Assembly (NCBI GenBank): GCA_021807595.1
Contig: JAKBCS010000020.1
Coordinates: 1 to 49,440 of the forward strand
Source of the DNA: Planctomycetota bacterium
GTDB lineage: Bacteria; Planctomycetota; Planctomycetia; Gemmatales; Gemmataceae
Length of the DNA stretch: 49,440 nucleotides
Direction: 5' to 3'
A model generated the notes under the pieces. That model worked only from the letters and a program-made list of their open reading frames with translations. It was not told the origin of the DNA and ran no database searches. A program made the translations under genes and the position numbers. Positions 27,401 through 34,231 of this stretch are shown here, in pieces (position 1 is the stretch's first letter; every line of letters starts with the position of its first letter).

Positions 27401-29822
27401 ATCGCTGATCGCTCGCACCCGCGGCATGAGGGAAATCAAGTTCCAGCAGCTGCGCAGCGACGGTATCAAAGTTCAATCCGAAGCCCTGGAGCGATTTCGT
27501 TCCGGTCAGATGGACGTGGCCGAGGAGATACTCCAAGACTATCTCGCCCGCTTGGCCGACGAACAGCTCGATCCCGGTCAATTGTCCATGCTGCGCCGCC
27601 CTCTCGAATCGCGCTTGCAACAGTTCCGACTTCTGAAACAGCAGACAGAGTTGGTGAACAATCGCTTCGACGAAAAGTCGCAGGGCGTGAAAAAGGATCT
27701 TCTCAAGGCCAAGTCCGCCGAGCAGCTCAAGCAGAAGAACCTCGCCCAACTAATGAAACAGTTCAACGAACTCTATGCTCGCGCCAAGTATTCCGAGGCC
27801 GAGTTGGTCGCCTTGAAAGTGAAGGAGTTGGATCCCGATAACCCAATGGCCACGGGTGCTATTCAGATGGCCAAGTCCCATCGCAACCTGAGCCAGTACG
27901 AAAGCGACAAGGCGAACCAGGAAGACGTGTTTATGGAGGCGATGCACGATACCGACGATGTAGGCCCGGCGGGAGTCATCTCGCGGGGGATCGCCTTCAG
28001 CAAGGACGAAGAGCGCCTCAAAACGATTCGCAATCGTAAATCACTTGAGGGCGTGCTTCCCTCTCACGAAACCGACGCGGAACGGAACATCAAGCGCAAG
28101 CTGATGGAGACGGCGTGCCTGAGTTTCACCAACAAGACACTGCGCGAGGCCATCGACTACGTTCGCGGCGTCCACGGGATCAACATTTTCGTGGACGAGC
28201 CGGCTTTGGCCGACCGCAACATCACGCTCGATGCGCCGGTAACGATCAAACTCGACCACATCGCTCTGAAATCGGGTCTGAAGCTGTTACTGCGCACCGT
28301 CCATCTCACCTACGTCGTTGCCGACGACGTGTTGAAGATCACCACGGAGGATCAGGCGCGCGGCAAAACGCAGCGGCGGGTCTACCAAGTGCCCGATCTC
28401 GTCATTGCCGTCGAGAACTACGGACAGGTCGGCACGACGCCCGTGCCGGATCTGGGCATGCTCAACGTCAACCAGGCTATGAGCGCCCCCACGTCGCCGA
28501 TGACTGGGATGACCTCCATGCAGGGAGGTCAAGGGGTAGGCGCGCCGTCGGGCGGTTCGATGGCCAGTCCCAACAGCGGTTTCGCCGCCGATCCGAGCGG
28601 CAATCCGGTCCAGGTCACCAAGCAGCGCTCTCACACGCACGAAGACATGCTAATCAAGCTCATCACCAGTACGGTCGAACCGCGCAGCTGGGCCGATCAA
28701 GGCGGGCCGGGAACCATCGACTTCCATCCCCTGACCAACGCCTTGATTATCAATCAGACGCCCGACATTCAGGATCAGATTCAAGATCTGCTCAACGCCC
28801 TGCGGCGCTTGATCGATCAAGAAGTGGCGGTCGAAGTGAAGTTCATCAGCATCGCCGAAGATTTCTTCGAGCGTATCGGCGTGAACTTCAACATGAACAT
28901 CGTCAACAAGAACCGGCAAGCGCTGAACTTGCAGCCGGAATTGACTTCCGGACAGTTCGCTCAACCGGGCTTTATCAACGTATTGCAACCGAGCAATTTG
29001 CTCTCCGGCCTAACTCCGGCGGGCACCTTGACGAACGACTTGAACATTCCCATCACCAACAGTACCTATGCCCAGGCCGTCCCGCCGTTCGGCGGCTACC
29101 CCGGTGTTCCGGGCTTCGGTGGTCTGACGTTGGGTTTGGCGTTCCTCAGCGATATTCAAGTGTTCTTGTTTATGGAGGCCGTTCAGGGCGACTATCGTTC
29201 CAATGTCATGCAAGCGCCCAAGCTGACTCTGTTCAACGGTCAAACGGCCACGCTGTCCGTCACCGACTTCCAGTTCTTCACCCTCGGCGTGAACATCACC
29301 AACGGCGGGTTCGGCCAGCTGATTTACAATCCCTTGACGACCATGGCCCCCATGGGAACGACCTTGTTCATGCAGGCGGTCATTTCCGGCGACCGGCGAT
29401 TCGTGCGTCTGTCACTGCAACCGAGCATGACCAACCTGGTCAACGGCGAGGTCAACCTGTTCCCGGTCGTGACGCCAATCTTTCCGTTGTTCGACGGTAC
29501 GGCGACGGGTCAGCCGGTCGTCTTCACGCAGTTCGTGCAGCAGCCGCACATCACCCGCGTGTTCGTGCAAACGACCGTGGCGGTGCCGGATGGCGGAACG
29601 GTGTTGATGGGCGGCTTGAAACGGCTGTCGGAAGGCCGCAATGAGTTCGGCCCGCCCGTCATCGGCAAGATTCCTTATCTCAGCCGTCTGTTCCGCAACA
29701 TCGGTTACGGTCGTTCGGCAGAGAGCTTGCTGATTATGGTGACGCCCCGCATCATCATCCAAGCCGAGGAAGAAGAGAAGCAGACCAACTATACGCCGCC
29801 ACCGGCAGTAAGCGGTCTGTAA
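24495..29822 (+). CDS. Secretin-family protein with a long repeat-rich N-terminus
   Basis: A protein of about 1775 residues. A signal-type segment (M-D-L-V-A-G-L-L-V-G-A-A) is followed by some 850 residues of helical repeats (see the repeat feature). A coiled-coil/TPR-like region then leads to a secretin/TonB N-domain (T-L-R-E-A-I-D-Y-V-R-G, then I-N-I-F-V-D) and a secretin N3-type segment (T-N-A-L-I-I-N-Q-T-P-D-I-Q). It ends in the secretin beta-barrel: V-P-D-G-G-T-V-L-M-G-G, I-G-K-I-P-Y-L-S-R-L-F-R-N and L-L-I-M-V-T-P-R-I-I. Secretins form outer-membrane gates for type II/III secretion or pili; no GspE, F or C genes are nearby. A GTG at 24510, five bases after AAGGAGG, may be the true start rather than the ATG at 24495. 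Its end faces recJ. Confidence 0.88.
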   Translation: MKEARVARAQKRKWMDLVAGLLVGAATQPLALLAGPESNRTLLPASPEREVAQFAGGSSRTRAALNAAIEAERNGDLDKAASLYRQAMARANEMTPDERSELERRIAANRLSLKARGEAREQIGLAESAFQHNRKSDAAALVNKITVNELYLSPADKQRFQALRQQLHMQGNVPVSGGVAAAADAHTKIQQARAALAQSDLDAAEKLARDVDRLGVSFGPQEDSPRKVRDDIERLRRDAKSMLSAARSAMQHGNLDRAEQYARAAEKLASPFTFMVGDSPSKILKEIQTERTNAPVAERTTDKGAKSTAGSSDAASPNTEKARVLVRQGREALARNDLAQAKKCAEEANALKPDLHWTEDTPARLLDEIGHLQPAASKTNAPKIVSGPIKNKAEAMALLTQGRELMAKGQLDEANLISARLRTATNIRWGLFFEDTPDKFQSDLNATRTKRDKEESVQMLAEGRRLFQAKDYAGAEKLAYQSKTKHGSYSIWDFGDTPTKLLADVQAARQKERTIKLPEAPKSSHQVADLSHGPLTQPDNQAPAQNNKPKEAGSYNASSSGNAGEARKLVQDARLALNSGKLAQARILADRARELRVAFAPTEDSPEKIYRDLEPKSPLSPTGNVPSPTRLVSNTNPSETKSPPSETGGTSAMQWPTPSQGVGGSPKDSANALAGQTRARQLIAEARALQQQNRLIEAREKITEAQGLGVAARPGEESPNQVYQQLGFQARQRIDNLVRKANEGLRYGTKSTQIRCQEAEGDLAQAGQLAAAFGLDTQPIESTRRLVAQLRASGGSALANVSPPSTGMPSGYPDRGVSAKGNPSSGPSTQQLLDQARMELRSGQTANARHSAEEAIKLGAGEVGLAVLRTIDLEDEEQAKLRANRTFDEVTQAYRLRDYRRASLMLAAIDTPKLDGRRQARLREMLATPEMQPNARGSGLALTSAQQSATPNQSGGDMGRARATDDPGQSLIARTRGMREIKFQQLRSDGIKVQSEALERFRSGQMDVAEEILQDYLARLADEQLDPGQLSMLRRPLESRLQQFRLLKQQTELVNNRFDEKSQGVKKDLLKAKSAEQLKQKNLAQLMKQFNELYARAKYSEAELVALKVKELDPDNPMATGAIQMAKSHRNLSQYESDKANQEDVFMEAMHDTDDVGPAGVISRGIAFSKDEERLKTIRNRKSLEGVLPSHETDAERNIKRKLMETACLSFTNKTLREAIDYVRGVHGINIFVDEPALADRNITLDAPVTIKLDHIALKSGLKLLLRTVHLTYVVADDVLKITTEDQARGKTQRRVYQVPDLVIAVENYGQVGTTPVPDLGMLNVNQAMSAPTSPMTGMTSMQGGQGVGAPSGGSMASPNSGFAADPSGNPVQVTKQRSHTHEDMLIKLITSTVEPRSWADQGGPGTIDFHPLTNALIINQTPDIQDQIQDLLNALRRLIDQEVAVEVKFISIAEDFFERIGVNFNMNIVNKNRQALNLQPELTSGQFAQPGFINVLQPSNLLSGLTPAGTLTNDLNIPITNSTYAQAVPPFGGYPGVPGFGGLTLGLAFLSDIQVFLFMEAVQGDYRSNVMQAPKLTLFNGQTATLSVTDFQFFTLGVNITNGGFGQLIYNPLTTMAPMGTTLFMQAVISGDRRFVRLSLQPSMTNLVNGEVNLFPVVTPIFPLFDGTATGQPVVFTQFVQQPHITRVFVQTTVAVPDGGTVLMGGLKRLSEGRNEFGPPVIGKIPYLSRLFRNIGYGRSAESLLIMVTPRIIIQAEEEEKQTNYTPPPAVSGL
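25048..27110 (+). repeat. About eight copies of a 50-residue helical repeat with EDSP/EDTP motif
   Basis: These are repeats within the secretin protein. The unit has the pattern A-x-x-L-x-x-A-R-x-x-L-x-x-G-x-L-x-x-A, then L-A-x-x-A-x-x-L, and ends in E-D-S-P or E-D-T-P, then K and an acidic-helix D-I/L. Approximate starts of copies: 25048, 25210, 25458, 25675, 25857, 26187, 26520 and 26980. Linkers between some copies are Ser/Pro/Thr-rich (for example 26080-26170 and 26340-26510). Confidence 0.75.
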
Positions 29823-29843
29823 GTTTGGCTATCGTCTATCGTC

Positions 29844-29894
29844 TATCGGCCATTGGCAATCCGCGACACTCGTTCGGATTGCCGGTGGCCGATA
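29844..29894. terminator. Long hairpin, probable bidirectional terminator
   Basis: Arms 29844-29863 and 29875-29894 pair over 20 positions, with only two G-U type pairs on the plus strand and an 11-base loop. It sits exactly between the convergent ends of the secretin gene and recJ. A TATCGTC direct repeat precedes it. No strong T tract is present, so it may act by stem stability alone. Confidence 0.65.
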
Positions 29895-29905
29895 GCGTTT
29901 AGGGA

Positions 29906-31702
29906 TTAGCCGAGTACCGCTTGCGCTCCTGCCTGGAAATCGGACACTTCGAGATCGACGCTGCGATAGCCCTGCCACTCGTTGATTTTCGGTGTGAAGG
30001 CGAGGCAACAGGCACCGCCGGCGGAGAGCAATTCCTCAAGTCGCTCGGCCATGTTCCAGGCGACGGCTCGCAAGACGGTTCCCCCCTGGACGACGCGAAA
30101 ACTGAGATGGCGCTCGCCGCCGCCCATCTTGCGCGGCTCGCCCTTAATCCGCAAATCGCCGGCCAAAAACAGCGGTCGGCGATTGTGCGCGCCATACGGC
30201 TCCAGGCGGTCGAGGTCGGCGACCAGGCCGAGCGTTATTGCGCTGAGCGGCGTCTCGGCGTCGAGAAGCAGCGTCGGCGCGGCCACTCCATCGGGAAACT
30301 GAGCGGCGGCACGTTCGCAGAGCCGCGCGCGAAACGCATCTATGTTCTCCGGCAGAATCCGAAATCCGGCAGCCGCAGCATGTCCGCCGTGCGACAGCAA
30401 GAGATCGTCGCAGTCGCGCAGCGCTTTGTGCAGGGCGAAGCCGGGGACCGAACGTCCGGATCCGACGCCGACGCGGACGTGTTTTCCGTCCGCGTCCGCC
30501 TCCGGGTCCGGCAGCGCGATCGTCAGGGTGGGACGAGCATAGCGATCGACCAGCCGACCGGCGACGATGCCGATTATGCCGGGATGCCATCCCGCGTGCG
30601 CCAGCACCAACGCCGGATCGTCGCCGCGCTTCTGTTCTTCGATGGTCTTGCGCGCTTCGGCGACCATGCGTCGTTCCAGCGCTTGTCGTTGTGCGTTCTG
30701 TTCTTCCAGATAGCGCGCCAGTTGAGTGGCTTGTTCGGCGCGCGGCGTGGTGAGGAGATCGACCACGAGGCGCGCGCAGCCCAGCCGGCCCGCCGCGTTC
30801 AAGCGGGGAGCGATTCGGAAACCGATGTCGGAAGCTCGCAATGCGGTTTGGGGAGCAAGGCCAGCGCTGGCGCACAGAGCTTGAAGTCCGGGCAACGACA
30901 TCTGACGCAGACGGTGAAGTCCGTGTCGCACCAGGATTCGATTTTCGTCGAGTAACGGCACGACATCGGCGACGACGCCGAGCGTGGCAAGGGCGATGCT
31001 GTCCAGGAGATACTCGCGGAATTTCGGCGTCACCTTGGGACTGCCGCTCGCGCGTAGAGCCAACGCCCAAGCCAGCTTGAACGCCACCGCCGAGCCGGAA
31101 AGGCTGCCGAATGGATAGTGGGTGCCCGGCAAGCGCGGATGTACCAGGGCCGCCGCCCTGGGCAGTTCGTCCCGCATTTCGTGGTGGTCGGTAACGATCA
31201 ATTCCATGCCGAGCCGTTGGGCTTCTTCGGCTTCCTCCAAACTGGCGATGCCGCAATCGACGGTGACGACCAACGACGCGCCGGAGTCTGCAATTTGCCG
31301 CAGGGCTTGCCGATTCAGCCCATATCCTTCCTCCAATCGATGAGGCACATAGACATCTACCTTGGCGTTCAGAAGCTTTAAGCCGGTCAACAAGATCGCC
31401 GAGCCGCTAACGCCATCCACATCGTAATCGCCGTAGACGCAGATCCGCCGGCCGGCGGCAATCGCCGCGAAGATGCATTCGACCGCCTCTGGGACGCCGG
31501 GCAATTGTTCGGGAGGATGCAAGCCGCTTAAGGGTGCGTCCAAGAATCGGCGCGCCTGTATCGGGTCGTTCAGTCCCCGATTCAGCAAGAGCTGGGCCAC
31601 AATCGGTCCCACTTGGAGAGAGGACGACAGCCGTTCGAGGGCCGCGCGATCGAGCGGCAACAAGCGCCAGGTCTTTGTGACATGAGTATTCAAAGAGCGC
31701 AC
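29906..31702 (-). CDS. recJ: Single-stranded-DNA-specific exonuclease RecJ
   Basis: A 598-residue protein, the usual length. DHH-family motifs: V-Y-G-D-Y-D-V-D-G-V-S-G (motif I, DYDVDG at 92-97), V-T-V-D-C-G (motif II), V-T-D-H-H-E (motif III, DHH at 172-174) and the later H-P-R-L. The C-terminal DHHA1 domain carries the block S-H-G-G-H-A-A-A-A-G-F, and an OB-fold domain follows. RecJ degrades 5' single-stranded ends in recombination, mismatch and base-excision repair. The start is a GTG at 31702 with a GGAAAGG immediately upstream; an internal start is possible. A TATAAT in the divergent gap at about 31732 could serve either direction. Confidence 0.95.
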   Translation of the reverse strand: MRSLNTHVTKTWRLLPLDRAALERLSSSLQVGPIVAQLLLNRGLNDPIQARRFLDAPLSGLHPPEQLPGVPEAVECIFAAIAAGRRICVYGDYDVDGVSGSAILLTGLKLLNAKVDVYVPHRLEEGYGLNRQALRQIADSGASLVVTVDCGIASLEEAEEAQRLGMELIVTDHHEMRDELPRAAALVHPRLPGTHYPFGSLSGSAVAFKLAWALALRASGSPKVTPKFREYLLDSIALATLGVVADVVPLLDENRILVRHGLHRLRQMSLPGLQALCASAGLAPQTALRASDIGFRIAPRLNAAGRLGCARLVVDLLTTPRAEQATQLARYLEEQNAQRQALERRMVAEARKTIEEQKRGDDPALVLAHAGWHPGIIGIVAGRLVDRYARPTLTIALPDPEADADGKHVRVGVGSGRSVPGFALHKALRDCDDLLLSHGGHAAAAGFRILPENIDAFRARLCERAAAQFPDGVAAPTLLLDAETPLSAITLGLVADLDRLEPYGAHNRRPLFLAGDLRIKGEPRKMGGGERHLSFRVVQGGTVLRAVAWNMAERLEELLSAGGACCLAFTPKINEWQGYRSVDLEVSDFQAGAQAVLG

Positions 31703-32009
31703 CCTTTCCGCAGCTTCTCCCGTAACGATTATAATGCCCCAAACGGCGCGAGGTGGGATCGCCTCAGAAAGAGTCTGCGAAGTGGACGCCCTTGCCGCTC
31801 TTTAGCCGTCAACCTCGCTACCCCTGCTTCTCACAGTGGGTCAAGCTCATCCGTCTCAAACCTTTTTCCCAGAATATACCGCAAGAACTCAGCGACCGAA
31901 TCCGATAAATTCAGACAGTATCCGATTGCTCGCTCTCCTCGATCGAAGTCTGCTCAATCGCTAGAACGCAACGCCTAGCCCCGGCGCGTTCCCAACCGTG
32001 AGGCTATAT
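31703..32009. other. Divergent intergenic region between recJ and a lipoprotein gene
   Basis: 307 bases without a credible gene. A symmetric ATTATAAT near 31731 may be a -10 element for recJ or for the opposite direction; no good -35 element is seen. Short open frames here have no recognisable content. Confidence 0.5.
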
Positions 32010-32627
32010 ATGAGACGCATCCTGCCGGGCGCATGGCTCGGTGTCTTTCTATTGTTGCCCATCGTATCCATCGGCTGCCAGCACAATCCTCCCGTCTGTG
32101 CGCGTTGTGCCGCCGCGGCCTCGGCTTCGGCGCGGGGAACGCCGGTCGGACTTCCTTCCAGCGCAGCCTCCGCCGTGGCCTACGCTCCCCGCTCGGTCGA
32201 GCCATCGCCTCCACTTGAGAAACCCGCCGCGGCCAAGGTTCATCGGACGGCCAAGCCGATTCTCACCGCCGCGCCGAATGGCGCGCCCTTCGCCATCGAC
32301 TCCACGTCCGAGCCGCTCTCGGACAAGGCCAATCCGGTTGAGGCGACGACGATGGATTCTCCGCCGCGCTTCGGACACGATCCGAATTATCGTTGGCTGG
32401 TGGGTACGCTCGATTATTCAAAAATTCAGCGTGGGTGGCTGCTGCGCTATGGACCACTGCAAGAAGAAGATCGCTATGGCGGATGCGTCCTGCTGCTGGC
32501 TCCTAGCCACGATACGACGTTCAAATCGGGGCAAACCGTGCGCGTGGAAGGAAGTTTGATCGACCCGACCAGTCATCAGTTGCGACCGGCGTATCGCGTG
32601 GAGAACGTCCGGGTCGAGCAGCCGTGA
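32010..32627 (+). CDS. Exported lipoprotein with C-terminal OB-like domain
   Basis: A 205-residue protein. A basic start and hydrophobic stretch end in lipobox V-S-I-G-C (Cys23). Residues 25-118 are Ala/Pro/Ser-rich and probably disordered. Residues 120-205 form a small beta domain with D-P-N-Y-R-W-L-V-G-T-L-D-Y, W-L-L-R-Y, E-D-R-Y-G-G-C-V-L-L, V-R-V-E-G and P-A-Y-R-V. The same pattern is the whole of the small protein at 33592-33888, so these are paralogous domains, probably OB-fold-like. The ATG at 32010 is preferred over the upstream GTG at 31998 because it gives a compact lipoprotein signal. The gene ends at a strong terminator. Confidence 0.75.
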   Translation: MRRILPGAWLGVFLLLPIVSIGCQHNPPVCARCAAAASASARGTPVGLPSSAASAVAYAPRSVEPSPPLEKPAAAKVHRTAKPILTAAPNGAPFAIDSTSEPLSDKANPVEATTMDSPPRFGHDPNYRWLVGTLDYSKIQRGWLLRYGPLQEEDRYGGCVLLLAPSHDTTFKSGQTVRVEGSLIDPTSHQLRPAYRVENVRVEQP

Positions 32628-32990
32628 ACACACCCCGATCCTACCCCCCCTGCGAACGGAACCCCCAGGTCGTCTTCGGCCTGGGGGTTTCTGCTTTTTT
32701 ACCCCGGTATCGCACCACGGAACTGGTGGCGGTAAAATGTGCGGTTTTGACGGGGGGTGGGGTGGCACGCGAAATCCAGGATTTTAGGAAAGCTGCTCAA
32801 GCGGGGCTACCTCGCTGGTCGAATGAAGATGCAGAAATCAACGAGGGACGTACTTCATGAGGAAGTCGCCCTCGTTGGTGTGGAATCGAATGAGGAAGGC
32901 GCGGGTCGCCGCTTCTTCGGAAGGAAACGCTCCCCCCCGCGAATACGGCGGCCTACTGCCGAACTGAGTCTCCAACGGAGGATAACACTC
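32628..32990. other. Intergenic region before the Cys-rich gene
   Basis: 363 bases. It contains the terminator of the previous gene, then a probable promoter and leader for the Cys-rich gene (a TAAAAT near 32733, no convincing -35). A frame open from 32757 continues into the Cys-rich gene, but the part before 32991 has no leader or domain features. Confidence 0.5.
32660..32700 (+). terminator. Rho-independent terminator after the lipoprotein gene
   Basis: AACCCCCAGG (32660-32669) and CCTGGGGGTT (32680-32689) form a perfect 10-base-pair stem with a 10-base loop. TTCTGCTTTTTT follows. This is a textbook intrinsic terminator 33 bases after the stop codon. Confidence 0.85.
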
Positions 32991-33590
32991 GTGAATGCTG
33001 CGTTTTTGTTAGTTACGACGGCGTGGTTTGCCGCAGATGCCGCTCCCGCGAAACCGGCACCCGTTGTCTCGTCCGCCCCCGTGGCCAGCGCGTCGGTCTC
33101 GGGTTGTTGTGGCTCGACTTCTAGCTGTGGTTGCGAGAGCGACTGCTGCTGCAAGCCCAGCCTCATGCAGCGATTGAAAGCTCGCTTTCAACGCGACAAG
33201 TGCTGCGAATGCAATTCGTGCGGCTCCAGCTGTGGTACGACGAGCTGCTCGAGCGGTTGCGCCTCTAGCTCGAGCTGCTGCGCCTCTAGCTCGAGCTGCT
33301 GCGGCTCGACCACGACCGCCTCTTGCTGCGATTCGTGCAACAGCTGCTGCAAGCCGAGCCTGATGGACCGGCTTCGCGCTCGTATGAACCGTAACAAATG
33401 CTGCGAGAGCAGCTGCTGCGACAGCGGTTGCGGCGCGACCCCCTCGGCCACTATGCCCAAAGCTGCCGAACCAATTCCCGCCCCGAAAGATCCGGGCAAG
33501 AAGATGCCCAACAAAGCGGGTATCGACACCGCTCCGCAATACCTGACCCCGACCAGCTCGGTCGGTTCCAGCTCGAAGTTCCCCTTTTGA
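32991..33590 (+). CDS. Exported cysteine-rich protein, 28 Cys
   Basis: A 199-residue protein starting at GTG 32991, nine bases after GGAGG. A short hydrophobic leader (A-A-F-L-L-V-T-T-A-W-F-A-A-D-A-A) suggests export. Residues 39-147 contain 28 Cys, many as CC pairs, among Ser and Gly. Two copies of a motif, C-C-K-P-S-L-M followed by a basic helix R-L-K/R-A-R and K-C-C-E, lie at about 52-73 and 119-139. Between them are Ser/Cys repeats A-S-S-S-S-C-C. The C-terminal 50 residues are Pro/Lys/Thr-rich. Disulfide cross-linking in the envelope or metal binding are both possible; I cannot choose. The stop overlaps the start region of the next gene. Confidence 0.75.
   Translation: MNAAFLLVTTAWFAADAAPAKPAPVVSSAPVASASVSGCCGSTSSCGCESDCCCKPSLMQRLKARFQRDKCCECNSCGSSCGTTSCSSGCASSSSCCASSSSCCGSTTTASCCDSCNSCCKPSLMDRLRARMNRNKCCESSCCDSGCGATPSATMPKAAEPIPAPKDPGKKMPNKAGIDTAPQYLTPTSSVGSSSKFPF
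33259..33300 (+). repeat. Two perfect 21-base tandem copies in the Cys-rich gene
   Basis: Positions 33259-33279 and 33280-33300 are identical and in frame, each encoding a seven-residue unit of Cys, Ala and four Ser. A CTAGCTCGAGCT core makes the unit partly palindromic. Confidence 0.8.
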
Positions 33591-33591
33591 G

Positions 33592-33888
33592 TTGAGCGAC
33601 CGGTATCAATCGCGCCTCGGACGCGACGCAAACTACGGCTGGATAACGGGACAGCTGTACTATGTGCAGGCCGGTGAGTTCTGGGTTCTCCGTTACGCTT
33701 CACCGTGGAAGGAAGATGGCGACGGTGGAAGCGTGGTCTTGACTCGCGATCGGCAGATGGACAGTTTTCGCGAGGGCGACCTCGTAAAAGTCCACGGCGA
33801 GATCCTCAAGCAGAAAGGTTCAATCTTCCAGGGTAGTCCGGTGTATCGAGTGACTTCGATGGAGTTGATCGACCGCTCGGCCCGCTGA
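33592..33888 (+). CDS. Small OB-like protein, paralogue of the lipoprotein C-terminal domain
   Basis: A 98-residue protein beginning with TTG one base after the stop of the Cys-rich gene, so translation is probably coupled. It shares with residues 120-205 of the protein at 32010-32627 the pattern D-x-N-Y-x-W-x-x-G-x-L-x-Y, W-x-L-R-Y, E-D-G-D-G-G-S-V-V-L, V-K-V-H-G and P-V-Y-R-V. It has no signal peptide, unlike its paralogue. No clear ribosome site is present. The domain is not one I can name; small OB-like beta domains commonly bind proteins or nucleic acid. A terminator follows. Confidence 0.7.
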   Translation: MSDRYQSRLGRDANYGWITGQLYYVQAGEFWVLRYASPWKEDGDGGSVVLTRDRQMDSFREGDLVKVHGEILKQKGSIFQGSPVYRVTSMELIDRSAR

Positions 33889-33918
33889 TTTCCCTACCTT
33901 CTGCATACTGCTCCTCCG

Positions 33919-33962
33919 GCCCCGTAAAGGCTCCCCAACGCCTTCACGGGGCATTTTGCTTT
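33919..33962 (+). terminator. Rho-independent terminator after the small OB-like gene
   Basis: Arms 33919-33931 and 33940-33952 (GCCCCGT...ACGGGGC) form a 13-position stem with one mismatch and an 8-base loop. ATTTTGCTTTT follows. Confidence 0.8.
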
Positions 33963-34014
33963 TCTCTCCCCAATTCGCTTGCCACCTTGGCCTTCGCCGA
34001 AGAACGTCTCAACT

Positions 34015-34150
34015 GAGAGTCTGTTCCAGAAGCCCCTCTCCCCTGTACTCCGGGGGAGAGGGGTTGGGTGAGGAGGCGAGAACCCACGGAAAAATGCACC
34101 CCCCACCCCCTGAGTACAGGGGGAGAGGGGAGCTTTCGGAAAAGACTCTA
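34015..34150. repeat. 136-base inverted-repeat (MITE- or REP-like) element
   Basis: The left arm (34015-34050) and the reverse complement of the right arm (34112-34150) align over their whole length with three mismatches and two one-base gaps. Both contain AGAGTCT, AAGC, CCCTCTCCCC and TGTACTC. Each arm also belongs to its own smaller CCCCTCTCCCC/GGGGAGAGGGG hairpin (34033-34063; 34099-34130). Related copies are at 17428-17466 and, more degenerate, 38404-38438. There is no gene inside. Confidence 0.65.
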
Positions 34151-34231
34151 AGAGGTATTCGGGCGAGTTCCAGTGCGAGATACTCCTTTTGGCTGCACTT
34201 TCTCTGCCTTCTCAGCGATAAGGTATACCGG

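Noticed and set aside
28115-29644. 509-residue open frame overlapping the secretin barrel region
   Set aside because: It is shifted within a gene whose translation gives clear secretin motifs; its own sequence is Arg/Gly/Ser-rich and has no fold signature.
30144-31256. 370-residue minus-strand frame inside recJ
   Set aside because: It shares the strand with recJ but is in another frame. recJ has intact DHH motifs, while this frame is Arg-rich noise.
33241-33305. CRISPR-like short repeats
   Set aside because: The repeats are in frame, directly adjacent and without spacers; they are coding Ser/Cys repeats.
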